From: JAIXUI01 sp943373175
GTDB taxonomy: Bacteria > Bacteroidota > Bacteroidia > UBA7662 > JAIXUI01
NCBI GenBank assembly: GCA_943373175.1
Contig: CALSBM010000001.1
Span: forward strand, 58,836 to 122,835
DNA length: 64,000 nucleotides
Reading direction: 5' to 3'
In this document: positions 18,288 through 26,816 of the stretch, piece after piece
Layout of the letters: every line of letters starts with the position of its first letter
Numbering within the stretch: position 1 is the first letter of the stretch
Notes under the pieces: generated by a model
Told to the model about the DNA's origin: nothing
Database searches by the model: none
Seen by the model: the letters and a program-made list of their open reading frames with translations, nothing else
Translations under genes and position numbers: made by a program

Positions 18288-18295
18288 CAAAGTTA
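18288..18295 (-). promoter_or_regulatory. Predicted -7 promoter element for pheT
   Basis: The plus-strand CAAAGTTA reads TAACTTTG on the minus strand, an exact TAnnTTTG match. It is 8 bases upstream of the pheT ATG, which would place transcription start within a few bases of the start codon. A -33 TTG/TTTG is not well conserved at 19-21 bases. Confidence 0.45.
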
Positions 18296-18319
18296 GGCTG
18301 AAATGCGAATGAAACAGGT

Positions 18320-21300
18320 TTATTCTATTTCTTCTGTATCGCAATGGTAGTCTATTTCTTGAACAGGGATAACAGGTTGAGCTTTGTCTCCTGCCTGTCG
18401 TGCGGCTTTCATTAGTCGAACAATTCTTCTTCTCTCCTCCAGATTTCTGATCTGCAGTTTAGCATCTTCCTCACGATTGAAAAAAGGTGTGCCTTCTATC
18501 CAAGTAATAAGTGCTTGACTTTCAATGCTTAAGGGATGTTTATCCCATAAAACCAAATCAGCATCATAACCCGATTTGAGATAACCCATACGATGATCGA
18601 GGTGCAACAATTTAGCAGGATTTAGAGTAACTAACTTAAGTGCTTCCGTTTCGGAGAGTTTTCCATATTTCATGGCTTTTGCTGCTTCCTGATTAAGTCT
18701 TCTACCCATTTCGGCATCATCGGAATTAACAGCAGTGGTAACCCCCATTCTATGAAGAAGCGCGGCATTAAATGGAATAGCCTCCATCACTTCGTACTTA
18801 TAAGCCCACCAATCAGAAAAAGTGGAAGCTCCTGCACCATGGGCTTTCAACTTATCAGCAAGCTTGTAGCCTTCGAGAATATGAGTGAAAGTATTCACTC
18901 TAAATCCCTGTTTTTCAGCTACTTTCATTAACATATTGATTTCACTTTGAACATAAGAATGGCACGTAATAAATCGCTTCTTATCCAAAATTTCTACTAA
19001 TGCTTCTAAAGTCAAGTCTCTTCTTGGTCGGATTTTCAGGCTTCCATTTTGGAACAACTTCCATTCTTGTTTATACTCATTAGCTCGGGAGAAAGCATCC
19101 ATTAGCACTTGTTCAACACCCATTCTTGTTTGGGGGAAACGAACCGTCTCTCGATCTCCCCAATTGCTTTGTTTAACGTTCTCGCCCAAGGCAAACTTGA
19201 TAAATCCATCTGCATTATCAATTTTCAAATTTTCAGGACTAAAGCCCCACTTGAGTTTAACTAAAGCACTTTGTCCACCTATTGTATTAGCAGAACCGTG
19301 TAGAAGTTGAGCGGCAGTAACACCTCCGGCGAGTTGTCGGTAAACATTAATATCGTGAGGACGAATTACGTCTCCAATTCTAACCTCAGCACCAATACTG
19401 TGAGCAGATTCATTAACACCTCTGGAAATGGCAATATGAGAATGCTCATCAATAATTCCAGGAGTTACATGCTTTCCATTTGCCTCAATAATCCTGTACT
19501 TCTGTCCTTTAGGAAACACCTTTTCTGCCGAGAGCTTCTTCCCTACATTAACTATTTTTCCATTATAAACCGCTATATCGGTTTCTGTTAAGGGGAATGA
19601 ATCCTCATTTGTCCAAACGGTGGCGTTCTTTATCAAGAAGGATTCCCGATTAGGAAGTTCTTCTCGTCCGAAATCCGTTAAAGGAAACCACAACCTTCCT
19701 GTTCCAACAACTTTAATAGTATCCGAATTAGTTTTTCGGTTTCCCTTTTCAAGGGGTGGACCTACTTTAGATAACTGAATGTACTGGCTTGATCCATCCG
19801 GCTTAAATGCATAACCTTCTAGTTTTTCTTTATTCCATTTAACGGATAGTGTACCCCAGTTCTGTAAGCTAGAATCAACTGTAGAGGGTTGTAAAACCCA
19901 TGCTTCTGGTTTTGTTACAACTGAAACAACTTTACTCAGAGTATCCTTATAAATGACTTTCCACTCAGGATCAAAACGGCTTCCACCAATACTAATTTTT
20001 AACGTGTTGAACTGGTATGTTCCCCGAATATCAACGGAATCTGTTGCTTTGAAGACTAACCGGTCATGGCCAATCCAATTCTCGAGAATTTGAGTTTTAG
20101 GTTCCTGAATAGGTCCTGTAGTAACAATGAAATAGGCTGAAGATCCCGGTTTTAAGTTACCCAATTGACTGCTTAAACCTAATTGCTGAGCAGGAGTCGT
20201 CGTCCAAGCTGCAAGCCATTTTTCAGGAGAAAGACCGGCTTTCAAAACCTTACGATTATTCTTCCAAAATACATCTGATGATTCAGTACCGAAAGCTGTT
20301 AACGCAAAGGGCAAATTCATGTTTGAAAATGCAAAGGGGTTTGAAGGAGCTAATTCCCAATGCTTAAGGTACTCTGTAGAAACATTTTCAGCATCAAGAG
20401 GATCTTCGACATCCAGCGTTGACGGAAAGGTACAAGGTAGAATATGTAGTGCTGCGCCTGCACTACGAGTCTCAGAAATATACTGATACTCATGGCCAGA
20501 AGCCAATATCCAGGCTCTGCCACCCATTTCTTTGGCTAATTTAGAAGCTCTTAGGTTATCCCATTTTTCTTGAGCAAGCATCACCCAAGGCAAGGAATAA
20601 GAATTTGCCAATGCTTGAAGGTTTAAATCCTGTAAAGAAGGCGAGCTTGAACTCTTCCGCCACTCAGCATCCAACAAAGCTTGGCGTAATAGTGCGATTG
20701 CTCCCATGAGAGAGCTTGGGTAAATTTGTCGGGAAGAGCCTTTATTAAAGGAAAAGGCAGCGGCAACCTGGTGTTTCATTAGTGACTCTTCTCCTGCTGC
20801 ATTTGATAAATTAACCAAAGCAGAAACCCCTCTAGCGATTCCATCTTGAGGAACAACATGAACTACTGCAATACCCATTTGTCTCAATTTCTTTGCAACT
20901 TCAGGATCAGGTTGAAATAACGTTGCAGCGGAAAGGTGCGCTTTAAGGGCATCGTTATAACCGAAAGCACCTTGCCGTGTAGGTTCTAACTGAGGCCCTA
21001 CCGATTCACCACGAACTTTGCTGGTAGAGTTTAAGGAGGAGTTTAGACCATAGGCTCCATAGAGATCAATAAAGGCAGGATAAACCCAGGCATCTGGAAA
21101 AGAAAATTGCTGTATTCCTTTTGGGTAAGACAAAGACTTGCCTACGGCTTTAACCTTACCTTCTATTACTAACAATTCACCTGGTTCATAAAAGGTAGCA
21201 GAATCTACCACGATACGAGCAGCCTTAATGAGGTAAGAAATTGAGCGTGAATCGCGTGCGCCATTATCACGACGCATAGACTGAGCAAACAGCGAAGCTG

Positions 21301-21340
21301 AGAGCAGAAAAAGTAAAAGTGTAAGTAAGCGGTGTTTCAT
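18320..21340 (-). CDS. Exported amidohydrolase-superfamily protein, double length
   Basis: 1006 residues with a signal peptide (1-19, ending LFAQ). The C-terminal half is a good metal-dependent amidohydrolase of the imidazolonepropionase/dipeptidase-like group: VTPGIIDEHSHIAIS gives the HxH metal pair, and FITCHSY, AVNSDDAEMGRRL and LNPAKLLHLDHRMGYLKSGYDADLVLWD complete the barrel and its beta cap. The N-terminal half (about 30-410) looks like a second, degraded amidohydrolase: it keeps an entry strand (FPDAWVYPAFIDLYGAYGLN) but has lost HxH. This double arrangement is seen in other Bacteroidota. The substrate is unknown. It lies 2 bases downstream of the 21343-21870 gene. Confidence 0.82.
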   Translation of the reverse strand: MKHRLLTLLLFLLSASLFAQSMRRDNGARDSRSISYLIKAARIVVDSATFYEPGELLVIEGKVKAVGKSLSYPKGIQQFSFPDAWVYPAFIDLYGAYGLNSSLNSTSKVRGESVGPQLEPTRQGAFGYNDALKAHLSAATLFQPDPEVAKKLRQMGIAVVHVVPQDGIARGVSALVNLSNAAGEESLMKHQVAAAFSFNKGSSRQIYPSSLMGAIALLRQALLDAEWRKSSSSPSLQDLNLQALANSYSLPWVMLAQEKWDNLRASKLAKEMGGRAWILASGHEYQYISETRSAGAALHILPCTFPSTLDVEDPLDAENVSTEYLKHWELAPSNPFAFSNMNLPFALTAFGTESSDVFWKNNRKVLKAGLSPEKWLAAWTTTPAQQLGLSSQLGNLKPGSSAYFIVTTGPIQEPKTQILENWIGHDRLVFKATDSVDIRGTYQFNTLKISIGGSRFDPEWKVIYKDTLSKVVSVVTKPEAWVLQPSTVDSSLQNWGTLSVKWNKEKLEGYAFKPDGSSQYIQLSKVGPPLEKGNRKTNSDTIKVVGTGRLWFPLTDFGREELPNRESFLIKNATVWTNEDSFPLTETDIAVYNGKIVNVGKKLSAEKVFPKGQKYRIIEANGKHVTPGIIDEHSHIAISRGVNESAHSIGAEVRIGDVIRPHDINVYRQLAGGVTAAQLLHGSANTIGGQSALVKLKWGFSPENLKIDNADGFIKFALGENVKQSNWGDRETVRFPQTRMGVEQVLMDAFSRANEYKQEWKLFQNGSLKIRPRRDLTLEALVEILDKKRFITCHSYVQSEINMLMKVAEKQGFRVNTFTHILEGYKLADKLKAHGAGASTFSDWWAYKYEVMEAIPFNAALLHRMGVTTAVNSDDAEMGRRLNQEAAKAMKYGKLSETEALKLVTLNPAKLLHLDHRMGYLKSGYDADLVLWDKHPLSIESQALITWIEGTPFFNREEDAKLQIRNLEERRRIVRLMKAARQAGDKAQPVIPVQEIDYHCDTEEIE

Positions 21341-21342
21341 CG

Positions 21343-21870
21343 TTAGTAACTAAAGCAACGTCCGTAAATCAGTTGTGAGAATTGCCAGGATTGGTATTGG
21401 TAATCAGAAGGAGGTTCGGTAAGATAAATTATGTGCGCCTTTTTTCTGGCAGATTGCTTCTTTATTTTTCTAACTAAAGGGATATCCGAACGGGTTAAAC
21501 GGAGGAAGCCTAAAATTCCCTTCGAGTGCCCTTCAACCACCCCTTGAAATTGCAGACATTCTGTATCCGCAGGATTAGCTGTAAAACGAACCAATTTCCA
21601 GTCGGCAGACGAATTAATCAACACCTTAGGAGTTATTAACTCTACCCTGCCTGAAGAGTATTTAACCTCATGAACACAGCTTCTCAAGATGGTAAAAGCA
21701 TACATCCTACCGGGGAGAGAATAATGTAAAAAGCGATTGTCGATATTCATAATGCTTCCCCTTAAGATAGTGCCATCCAGCTTAACAATTCGGTCTAATT
21801 GCTCTTGAGCATGAGCCTCGTTTATCCAAAAACAGATAACAAGCAAAACGGAAAAACAACGACTTCTCAT
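21343..21870 (-). CDS. Exported hypothetical protein
   Basis: 175 residues with the start placed at the ATG complementary to 21868-21870. That ATG overlaps the ybeY stop (ATGA) and is followed directly by a good signal peptide, MRSRCFSVLLVICFWINEAHA. A start 9 codons earlier (21897) would read through the parS-like palindrome and spoil the signal peptide. The mature part has KLDGTILRGSIMNIDN, and a C-terminal half with basic patches (KIKKQSARKK). No motif gives a function. It is probably periplasmic and belongs to the ybeY transcription unit. Confidence 0.6.
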   Translation of the reverse strand: MRSRCFSVLLVICFWINEAHAQEQLDRIVKLDGTILRGSIMNIDNRFLHYSLPGRMYAFTILRSCVHEVKYSSGRVELITPKVLINSSADWKLVRFTANPADTECLQFQGVVEGHSKGILGFLRLTRSDIPLVRKIKKQSARKKAHIIYLTEPPSDYQYQSWQFSQLIYGRCFSY

Positions 21871-22292
21871 AGTTCCACGTGGAACATGGCTAAACATTGC
21901 TCTTCCAGCAGAGACATCTGTTTCTTCAATTCAGGTGTAGTGTCCTCGTAACCACAAAGATGAAGTACTCCATGCGCTAGAATTCTAAGCAACTCCTGAA
22001 AAAAGTCAACTTGGTAGTGTGTTGCGTTGTCCTTAACTCTATCTAAGCTAATAAAAACATCTCCGCCGATAACATTAGGGCGTTCCTCGGAGGGAAAAGT
22101 AATAATGTCAGTAAAGAAATCGTGCTGCAAATATTTTTGATTCATACTAAGTAAAAACTGGTCAGAACATAGGATAAAATTAACATCGCCTACTTTCTTA
22201 TCATGAAAGACCGCTATTGCTTTAATCCATTTTTTAATTGCTAATTTATGTTCCACGTGGAACTTCACATCTTCCAAATGAAATAGTATCAT
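21867..22292 (-). CDS. ybeY: Endoribonuclease YbeY (rRNA maturation factor)
   Basis: 141 residues, full length. The metal site region is HGVLHLCGYED (107-117). H107 and H111 match the HxxxH part, but the usual third histidine is D117 here, a form also known in other Bacteroidota YbeY proteins. DIITFPSEE and GDVFIS are the other conserved blocks. YbeY takes part in 16S rRNA 3'-end maturation and ribosome quality control. Two parS-like palindromes lie inside the gene, at codons 11-15 (FHVEH) and over the last codons (FHVEL). The start overlaps the upstream ATPase gene by 4 bases. Confidence 0.92.
   Translation of the reverse strand: MILFHLEDVKFHVEHKLAIKKWIKAIAVFHDKKVGDVNFILCSDQFLLSMNQKYLQHDFFTDIITFPSEERPNVIGGDVFISLDRVKDNATHYQVDFFQELLRILAHGVLHLCGYEDTTPELKKQMSLLEEQCLAMFHVEL
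21871..21886. other. parS-like chromosome partition site 1
   Basis: The 14-base perfect palindrome GTTCCACGTGGAAC (21872-21885), inside AGTTCCACGTGGAACA, matches the ParB-binding parS consensus used by many bacteria (TGTTNCACGTGNAACA). It covers the last codons of ybeY and lies just upstream of the next gene. A second copy lies 378 bases away. ParB/ParA genes are not in the window. Confidence 0.8.
22249..22264. other. parS-like chromosome partition site 2
   Basis: TGTTCCACGTGGAACT carries the same 14-base palindrome (22250-22263) as site 1 and matches 15 of 16 parS consensus positions. It lies in the first codons of ybeY. Two copies within 400 bases are very unlikely by chance. ParB would be expected to load here and recruit condensin near the origin. 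Confidence 0.8.
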
Positions 22293-22690
22293 ACATCTAA
22301 TTTTAAATGACAGCGAAGGTTTTTACTATCATGTTCGTATTCTACCGCAACACAGTACTTCTTCAATAAAAAAACTCCTCTCCCTCCTTCACGTTGCAAT
22401 AAATCTATCTGGGTAGGGTCAGACACTTCATTAAATTCAAACCCTTTTCCTTCGTCCTGAATGTTCAATTCAACATCAGGATAATTGAGTGTCCAGTTTA
22501 GCCACACTTTCTTACCCTCTTCGTTTCGGTTTCCGTGTTTGATTGCATTAGCAATTGCTTCACTTAACACCAATCTTAATGCAAATTTTGCCTTGTCTGA
22601 TAAAGGATGTGTTTCTTCTACTGATTGAATAAACTGATCGAGAAGAGGCCAATCCTTTAGTCCATGTTCAAAAACGATTTGCCCCGTCAC
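22289..22690 (-). CDS. ATP-binding protein, RsbW/SpoIIAB-like anti-sigma factor kinase family
   Basis: 133 residues forming a single GHKL ATPase domain. The N box is LRLVLSEAIANAIKHGN (E and N of the ATP-Mg site), and the G1 box is IQDEGKGF. GGRGVFLLKKYC forms the G2-like lid. Stand-alone domains of this kind are anti-sigma factor or switch-protein kinases in partner-switching systems. No anti-anti-sigma (STAS) or PP2C gene is adjacent, so the partner must lie elsewhere. It overlaps ybeY by 4 bases and the DUF4175 gene by 23. Confidence 0.82.
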   Translation of the reverse strand: MTGQIVFEHGLKDWPLLDQFIQSVEETHPLSDKAKFALRLVLSEAIANAIKHGNRNEEGKKVWLNWTLNYPDVELNIQDEGKGFEFNEVSDPTQIDLLQREGGRGVFLLKKYCVAVEYEHDSKNLRCHLKLDV

Positions 22691-25600
22691 TTCGTCTCTT
22701 CATTAGGTTATTCATGTACCTGTCTACTTTTTGCCTGTAGAATGGTTGTAAATCTAGTGTTTGACTTTTAAGCCCTTCAAGTTCTCTACTCTTCAATTGC
22801 TTAAATACATCAAAGGCTTTTTGCCTGTTAGCTATATTTTGATCTGCTGTGTTGCTCTTTCTTGTTTCATCTTCTTCCCTCTTGCGTTCAGCTTTATCTG
22901 ACTCCAACAAACGTGTGAGTATATCTTGCTGGCGATTTAGCGTTTCCTGACTTAAACTTTTATTCAAAAGCTCCCTTTCGGTTTGCTCCATTTCTTGCAA
23001 CGCTTTTTCCATGTAGTTCTGCTCAGGTTTCCCACCTTTTCCTTCCTTCTTAAGCTGATCATTCATGCGTTGCAATTCTCTACGAATAGCTTGCTGACGA
23101 GCTACCATTTGAGCAAATTCTTTTCCTTGTCCGCTTTGGCGTTGACCTGGTTTTTGACCTTGCTGTCCCGGTTTTTGCCCGTCTTTCAATTTTTGCATGT
23201 CTTCATTTAACTGTTTCTGCAACTTAGAAAGTGCCCCTCCTCCGGGTTTCTTTTTTCCGGGTTTTGCACATGAACCCTGACCTTGTTGTTGCTGTTGCTG
23301 CTGCTGTTGCATTTGCTTAAGTACCTCAGATAACATTACAGCAAGGTTATTTACTGAAGTCATCACATACTGTTGTTTTACCTTTGCAACTGGAGTATTT
23401 CGAGTGCCAAGTGCTTGTATGGCTCCTTCAATATGCTGATTCATATCACCAACCTCTTTGGTAATAAAACTTTTTAACTGCATAACTCGCTTAGATAATG
23501 CTTGAAGACTATCTTCAATCAAGCGGGCATCGTCCTTAAGTTTAAACTGATCCTGAGCAATTTTAACATACAACGGCCCGTACTGGGTATTGTCCTTGAG
23601 CTTATCTATCAGATTCTCCTGCGCAAAAGAAAGTTTAACCAGATTATCTAACAACATTCTCAGTGCACGCATATCTTCCTCCATCTCTTGTTGTTCCTGT
23701 TGCTGTTTTCTTTGCTTCATGTTTGAAGACATCTGTTGCATTTTCTTTGCGGCTTGCTTCTGATTCTTCTTCCCACTTTTCTTATCTCCTTTACTCAGAT
23801 TCTCCTTCCCTGATTTCATTTCTTGCTCTATCTCCGAAGATTCCTTCTCCATTTCTCCGGTGTCCATTGGAGATTCGAGCTTTTCGTTTTGCTCTTTCAT
23901 CTCCTTCATCTCTTCTTTTAATTCACTAAACTCTTTATTGAGATCTTCCTGCTTTTTGAGTTGTTCTTCCTTCTTGCTGTTATCCTCTTCCGCAAGATCT
24001 TCTTGTTTCTTAGCTAATTCATCGAGCTTCTCCATTACTTTATCCATTTTCTGCTCAACGGCTAACTCCTTAAAGAACTCCAGCATACGATCTAATTCCT
24101 TCTGAAGATCTTTGTTGTCTAACTTCATATTTTCCAACTGTTTTTGTAATTCAGCCGGATCTGATTTACTTTCTTGAAGACGCTGAAGCTCTTCAATTAG
24201 CTTTCTTAAATCTTCATTCAAGGTTTTCTCTAACATTTCCTGAAGCTCCTTTTGCTTTTCTACTAGTTGCTCTTCCTCAGGATCTGTTTTCTCATTTTGC
24301 TTTAAATTCTGCTCTGAAAGCTTTTTAACTTCCTTTAAAGTACTCTCAATTTGTTGCTGCTTTTTTAGCAATTGATCTACCGCTTTTTTATCCTCCCAGC
24401 TCAACTCCTGCTTATCTCGCAACTTCTTTCTCAACTGCTCAGCTTCTTGCTGAATCTTTTTTGTGTCCTTTACTGCTTCCTTCAAAGAAGCAGTAATTTG
24501 ATCTGAACGACTTTCGGTTGCCTTCTCCATTTCCTTCACACTTTCCTGTCTGAAACGGAACATCTCGCTTCTACTGGATTTTGCTCCATTCACTGCATCG
24601 TTATCATAAACTTCAAAAAAGTACTCTACTGTTTGGCCGGGAAGAATCGATAAACTGTTTAAATCAAAATAGTGAACGATTCTTTGTTGTAATGATGCAG
24701 ACTGTAAGGAAAGTTTGCTGGTTTGCCACTTGCCAGATGGTGTATTACCATGGCTTACAATATGGTAACGGAATACAAGCTGACTAATGCCATAATCATC
24801 TGATATTTCTCCTTCGAAATACCGTACAGCATTGTCCATACTGTCTATCGATTCAAATACACGGATACCGGGATATTCGTCTTTTACTACCGTAACACTA
24901 TAGGCAGCAGAATCTTTCAATATTGATTCTCGGTTAAATGATGAAATGCTGTAGTTAGTTGATTGTTTAGCAAGGACTTTAGCTTCAAATCTGTTGCTTT
25001 TCAATAACGTAGTAACTGGAATTGATTGATTTGCCCATTTAAGTTGCAAGCTGTCAACGTGTTCACCTTCAATCAACCAAATCAACTTAGTTCCTTCGGG
25101 GACATTGAAATCGCCTCTATCGCTGAAAACTTCATCCTGCTTTTTCAAGTAATCTGGATAATCTAACTTGACTATCATGCTTTTGATGACTGGTCTGGGT
25201 ACAACTTTGAGTAGGTATGACTTCGTTGTAAAACCACCAGACACCATCCGAAACTCTATGTTTTTCTGAACCTGATTAAAGACATACGAAAAAGCGTTTT
25301 TCGCATCCGGATTCATCCTGAATCTCTGGCTTCCTACTTCGAGAATAAGCTCTTGAGGTAAAATTTTCCCTGAGGTCTTGACTTCCAGTTTAAAGTCTTC
25401 GAACTGTGTGCTTTTCAATGTTTTATTAACAATGGTAATATCAAAAGGTGCTTCAGGTTCAAACTCCTCGTTGAATCGCACTAAGCGAGAAGCTGGTTTA
25501 CTAATCCATTCAGGAGAAATAGCTGAAACAAAAAGAAGTAAGATTAATGGTATTGAGATCCAACGGACATGCTTGTAATTTTCCTTAAGATTAATTGCAT

Positions 25601-26042
25601 TAGTAAAAGGAATGGGTCTCAATTGACCAATTTTCTGATCAATGGAGGCAACAAGAAAAACATCTGTTTCTACCTGATTTTCCAATTGCTGCTCCAATTG
25701 TAACGTGTTTAGCAGACGGTCCTGAACCTCAGGAAAGTGAAGGCCAATTAATCTGGCGGCTCCTTCATAAGAAAGCCGTGTACCTATCCTGTTAAGTTTC
25801 AACCAAGGAAGTAAAAGCCAGAGAATCAAAAAGTAAAGCCCTGCCGTTATGAAGCAGAAGAAAAGAATACTTTTCCATAATGGTGACATCCAGAGTAATT
25901 GCTCAGCAAAAACCATTAGAAGGAAAATGGAGATAATGCTACCTGTGAAAAATAGTCCTCCTCTAATTATTCTATTCTTGTAGTACTTTCGGATATAAGA
26001 CTCCAGCTTATCCTTTAAGCTAATAAACTCCCTGCTCTGCAT
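22668..26042 (-). CDS. Large DUF4175-like membrane protein with long coiled coil
   Basis: 1124 residues. The N terminus has two or three membrane helices (about 25-80, and about 160-178 with IPLILLLFVSAIS). Beta-rich periplasmic segments follow to about 500. Then comes a very long charged coiled coil (about 510-830, rich in KEQL, EEM and KKQ repeats), a Gln run of 9 near 945, a Gly/Lys/Gln low-complexity zone, and a basic C terminus. This matches the Bacteroidota DUF4175 type, whose function is not established. Low-complexity composition on the opposite strand creates Ser/Leu-rich spurious frames. It is probably in the same transcript as the downstream ATPase and ybeY genes. Confidence 0.82.
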   Translation of the reverse strand: MQSREFISLKDKLESYIRKYYKNRIIRGGLFFTGSIISIFLLMVFAEQLLWMSPLWKSILFFCFITAGLYFLILWLLLPWLKLNRIGTRLSYEGAARLIGLHFPEVQDRLLNTLQLEQQLENQVETDVFLVASIDQKIGQLRPIPFTNAINLKENYKHVRWISIPLILLLFVSAISPEWISKPASRLVRFNEEFEPEAPFDITIVNKTLKSTQFEDFKLEVKTSGKILPQELILEVGSQRFRMNPDAKNAFSYVFNQVQKNIEFRMVSGGFTTKSYLLKVVPRPVIKSMIVKLDYPDYLKKQDEVFSDRGDFNVPEGTKLIWLIEGEHVDSLQLKWANQSIPVTTLLKSNRFEAKVLAKQSTNYSISSFNRESILKDSAAYSVTVVKDEYPGIRVFESIDSMDNAVRYFEGEISDDYGISQLVFRYHIVSHGNTPSGKWQTSKLSLQSASLQQRIVHYFDLNSLSILPGQTVEYFFEVYDNDAVNGAKSSRSEMFRFRQESVKEMEKATESRSDQITASLKEAVKDTKKIQQEAEQLRKKLRDKQELSWEDKKAVDQLLKKQQQIESTLKEVKKLSEQNLKQNEKTDPEEEQLVEKQKELQEMLEKTLNEDLRKLIEELQRLQESKSDPAELQKQLENMKLDNKDLQKELDRMLEFFKELAVEQKMDKVMEKLDELAKKQEDLAEEDNSKKEEQLKKQEDLNKEFSELKEEMKEMKEQNEKLESPMDTGEMEKESSEIEQEMKSGKENLSKGDKKSGKKNQKQAAKKMQQMSSNMKQRKQQQEQQEMEEDMRALRMLLDNLVKLSFAQENLIDKLKDNTQYGPLYVKIAQDQFKLKDDARLIEDSLQALSKRVMQLKSFITKEVGDMNQHIEGAIQALGTRNTPVAKVKQQYVMTSVNNLAVMLSEVLKQMQQQQQQQQQGQGSCAKPGKKKPGGGALSKLQKQLNEDMQKLKDGQKPGQQGQKPGQRQSGQGKEFAQMVARQQAIRRELQRMNDQLKKEGKGGKPEQNYMEKALQEMEQTERELLNKSLSQETLNRQQDILTRLLESDKAERKREEDETRKSNTADQNIANRQKAFDVFKQLKSRELEGLKSQTLDLQPFYRQKVDRYMNNLMKRRSDGANRF

Positions 26043-26045
26043 AAT

Positions 26046-26816
26046 TTAAAGAAGATAATCTGTAACAACTGGACAATGATCAGAATGAACAGCGTGCGAG
26101 TGCATTGAAGAAGTGGAAAGAAAAGGGACTAATTCATCTGTAACAAATTGATAATCAATCCTCCATCCTTTATTATTACCTCTTGCACCAGCTCTAAAAG
26201 TCCACCAACTGTATGCGCCTTTGGCATCAGGATTCAGGTACCTGAAAGTATCTGTCATTCCATTAGAAACCCATCGGTCCATCCATTCCCTCTCCTCGGG
26301 TAAAAATCCACTGGATTTTACGTTTCTCACAGGATCATGAATGTCAATCGGTTTATGGCATATATTGAAATCTCCAGCCACAATCAACCGAGGTATTTCT
26401 TTTCTAACATCCTGAATATAAGGGAGAAACCACTCCAACATACTCATTTTAAACGCTTGTCTTTCCTCTCCTGAAGTTCCAGAGGGTAAATAAACTGAGA
26501 GAATAGAAAAGGAATCGAAATCCATTCTAATTCCTCTTCCTTCCCTGTCGTACAAGCTGTTTCCAAATCCCACCCCCACGTTTTTGAATGGAATTCTGGA
26601 AATTAAAGCCACACCGCTATATCCTTTCTTTTCGGAAGGATGAATGCGAACCTGATAGCCCATTTCTTCGAAAGGTTTCACATCAAAGTAATTCTCATCT
26701 GCCTTTATTTCCTGAAGGCACAAAACATCGGGCTGAGCTTCCCTAATCCAGTCAATAAGTCCTTTCGCTAAGGCAGAACGGATTCCGTTAACATTGTATG
26801 TAGCAACACGAATCAC
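26046..26816 (-). CDS. xth: Exodeoxyribonuclease III (AP endonuclease family)
   Basis: 256 residues, the family length. The EEP nuclease motifs are all visible: TYNVNGIRSALAKG at the N terminus, LCLQEIKAD (metal-binding Glu), VAGDFNICH (Asp/Asn), the GWRIDYQFV block, and SDHCPVV with the catalytic His near the end. The enzyme cleaves DNA at abasic sites and has 3'-5' exonuclease activity. The start overlaps the cyclophilin gene stop by 4 bases. Confidence 0.94.
   Translation of the reverse strand: MIRVATYNVNGIRSALAKGLIDWIREAQPDVLCLQEIKADENYFDVKPFEEMGYQVRIHPSEKKGYSGVALISRIPFKNVGVGFGNSLYDREGRGIRMDFDSFSILSVYLPSGTSGEERQAFKMSMLEWFLPYIQDVRKEIPRLIVAGDFNICHKPIDIHDPVRNVKSSGFLPEEREWMDRWVSNGMTDTFRYLNPDAKGAYSWWTFRAGARGNNKGWRIDYQFVTDELVPFLSTSSMHSHAVHSDHCPVVTDYLL

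Noticed and set aside
21870..21897. Longer start for the gene at 21343-21870
   Set aside because: The extra codons would be read from the parS palindrome and would spoil the signal peptide. The ATG overlapping the ybeY stop is the better start.
22983..24105. Plus-strand Ser/Leu-rich open frames opposite the DUF4175 gene
   Set aside because: They are the reverse image of a Lys/Glu/Gln coiled coil. Low-complexity composition explains them.
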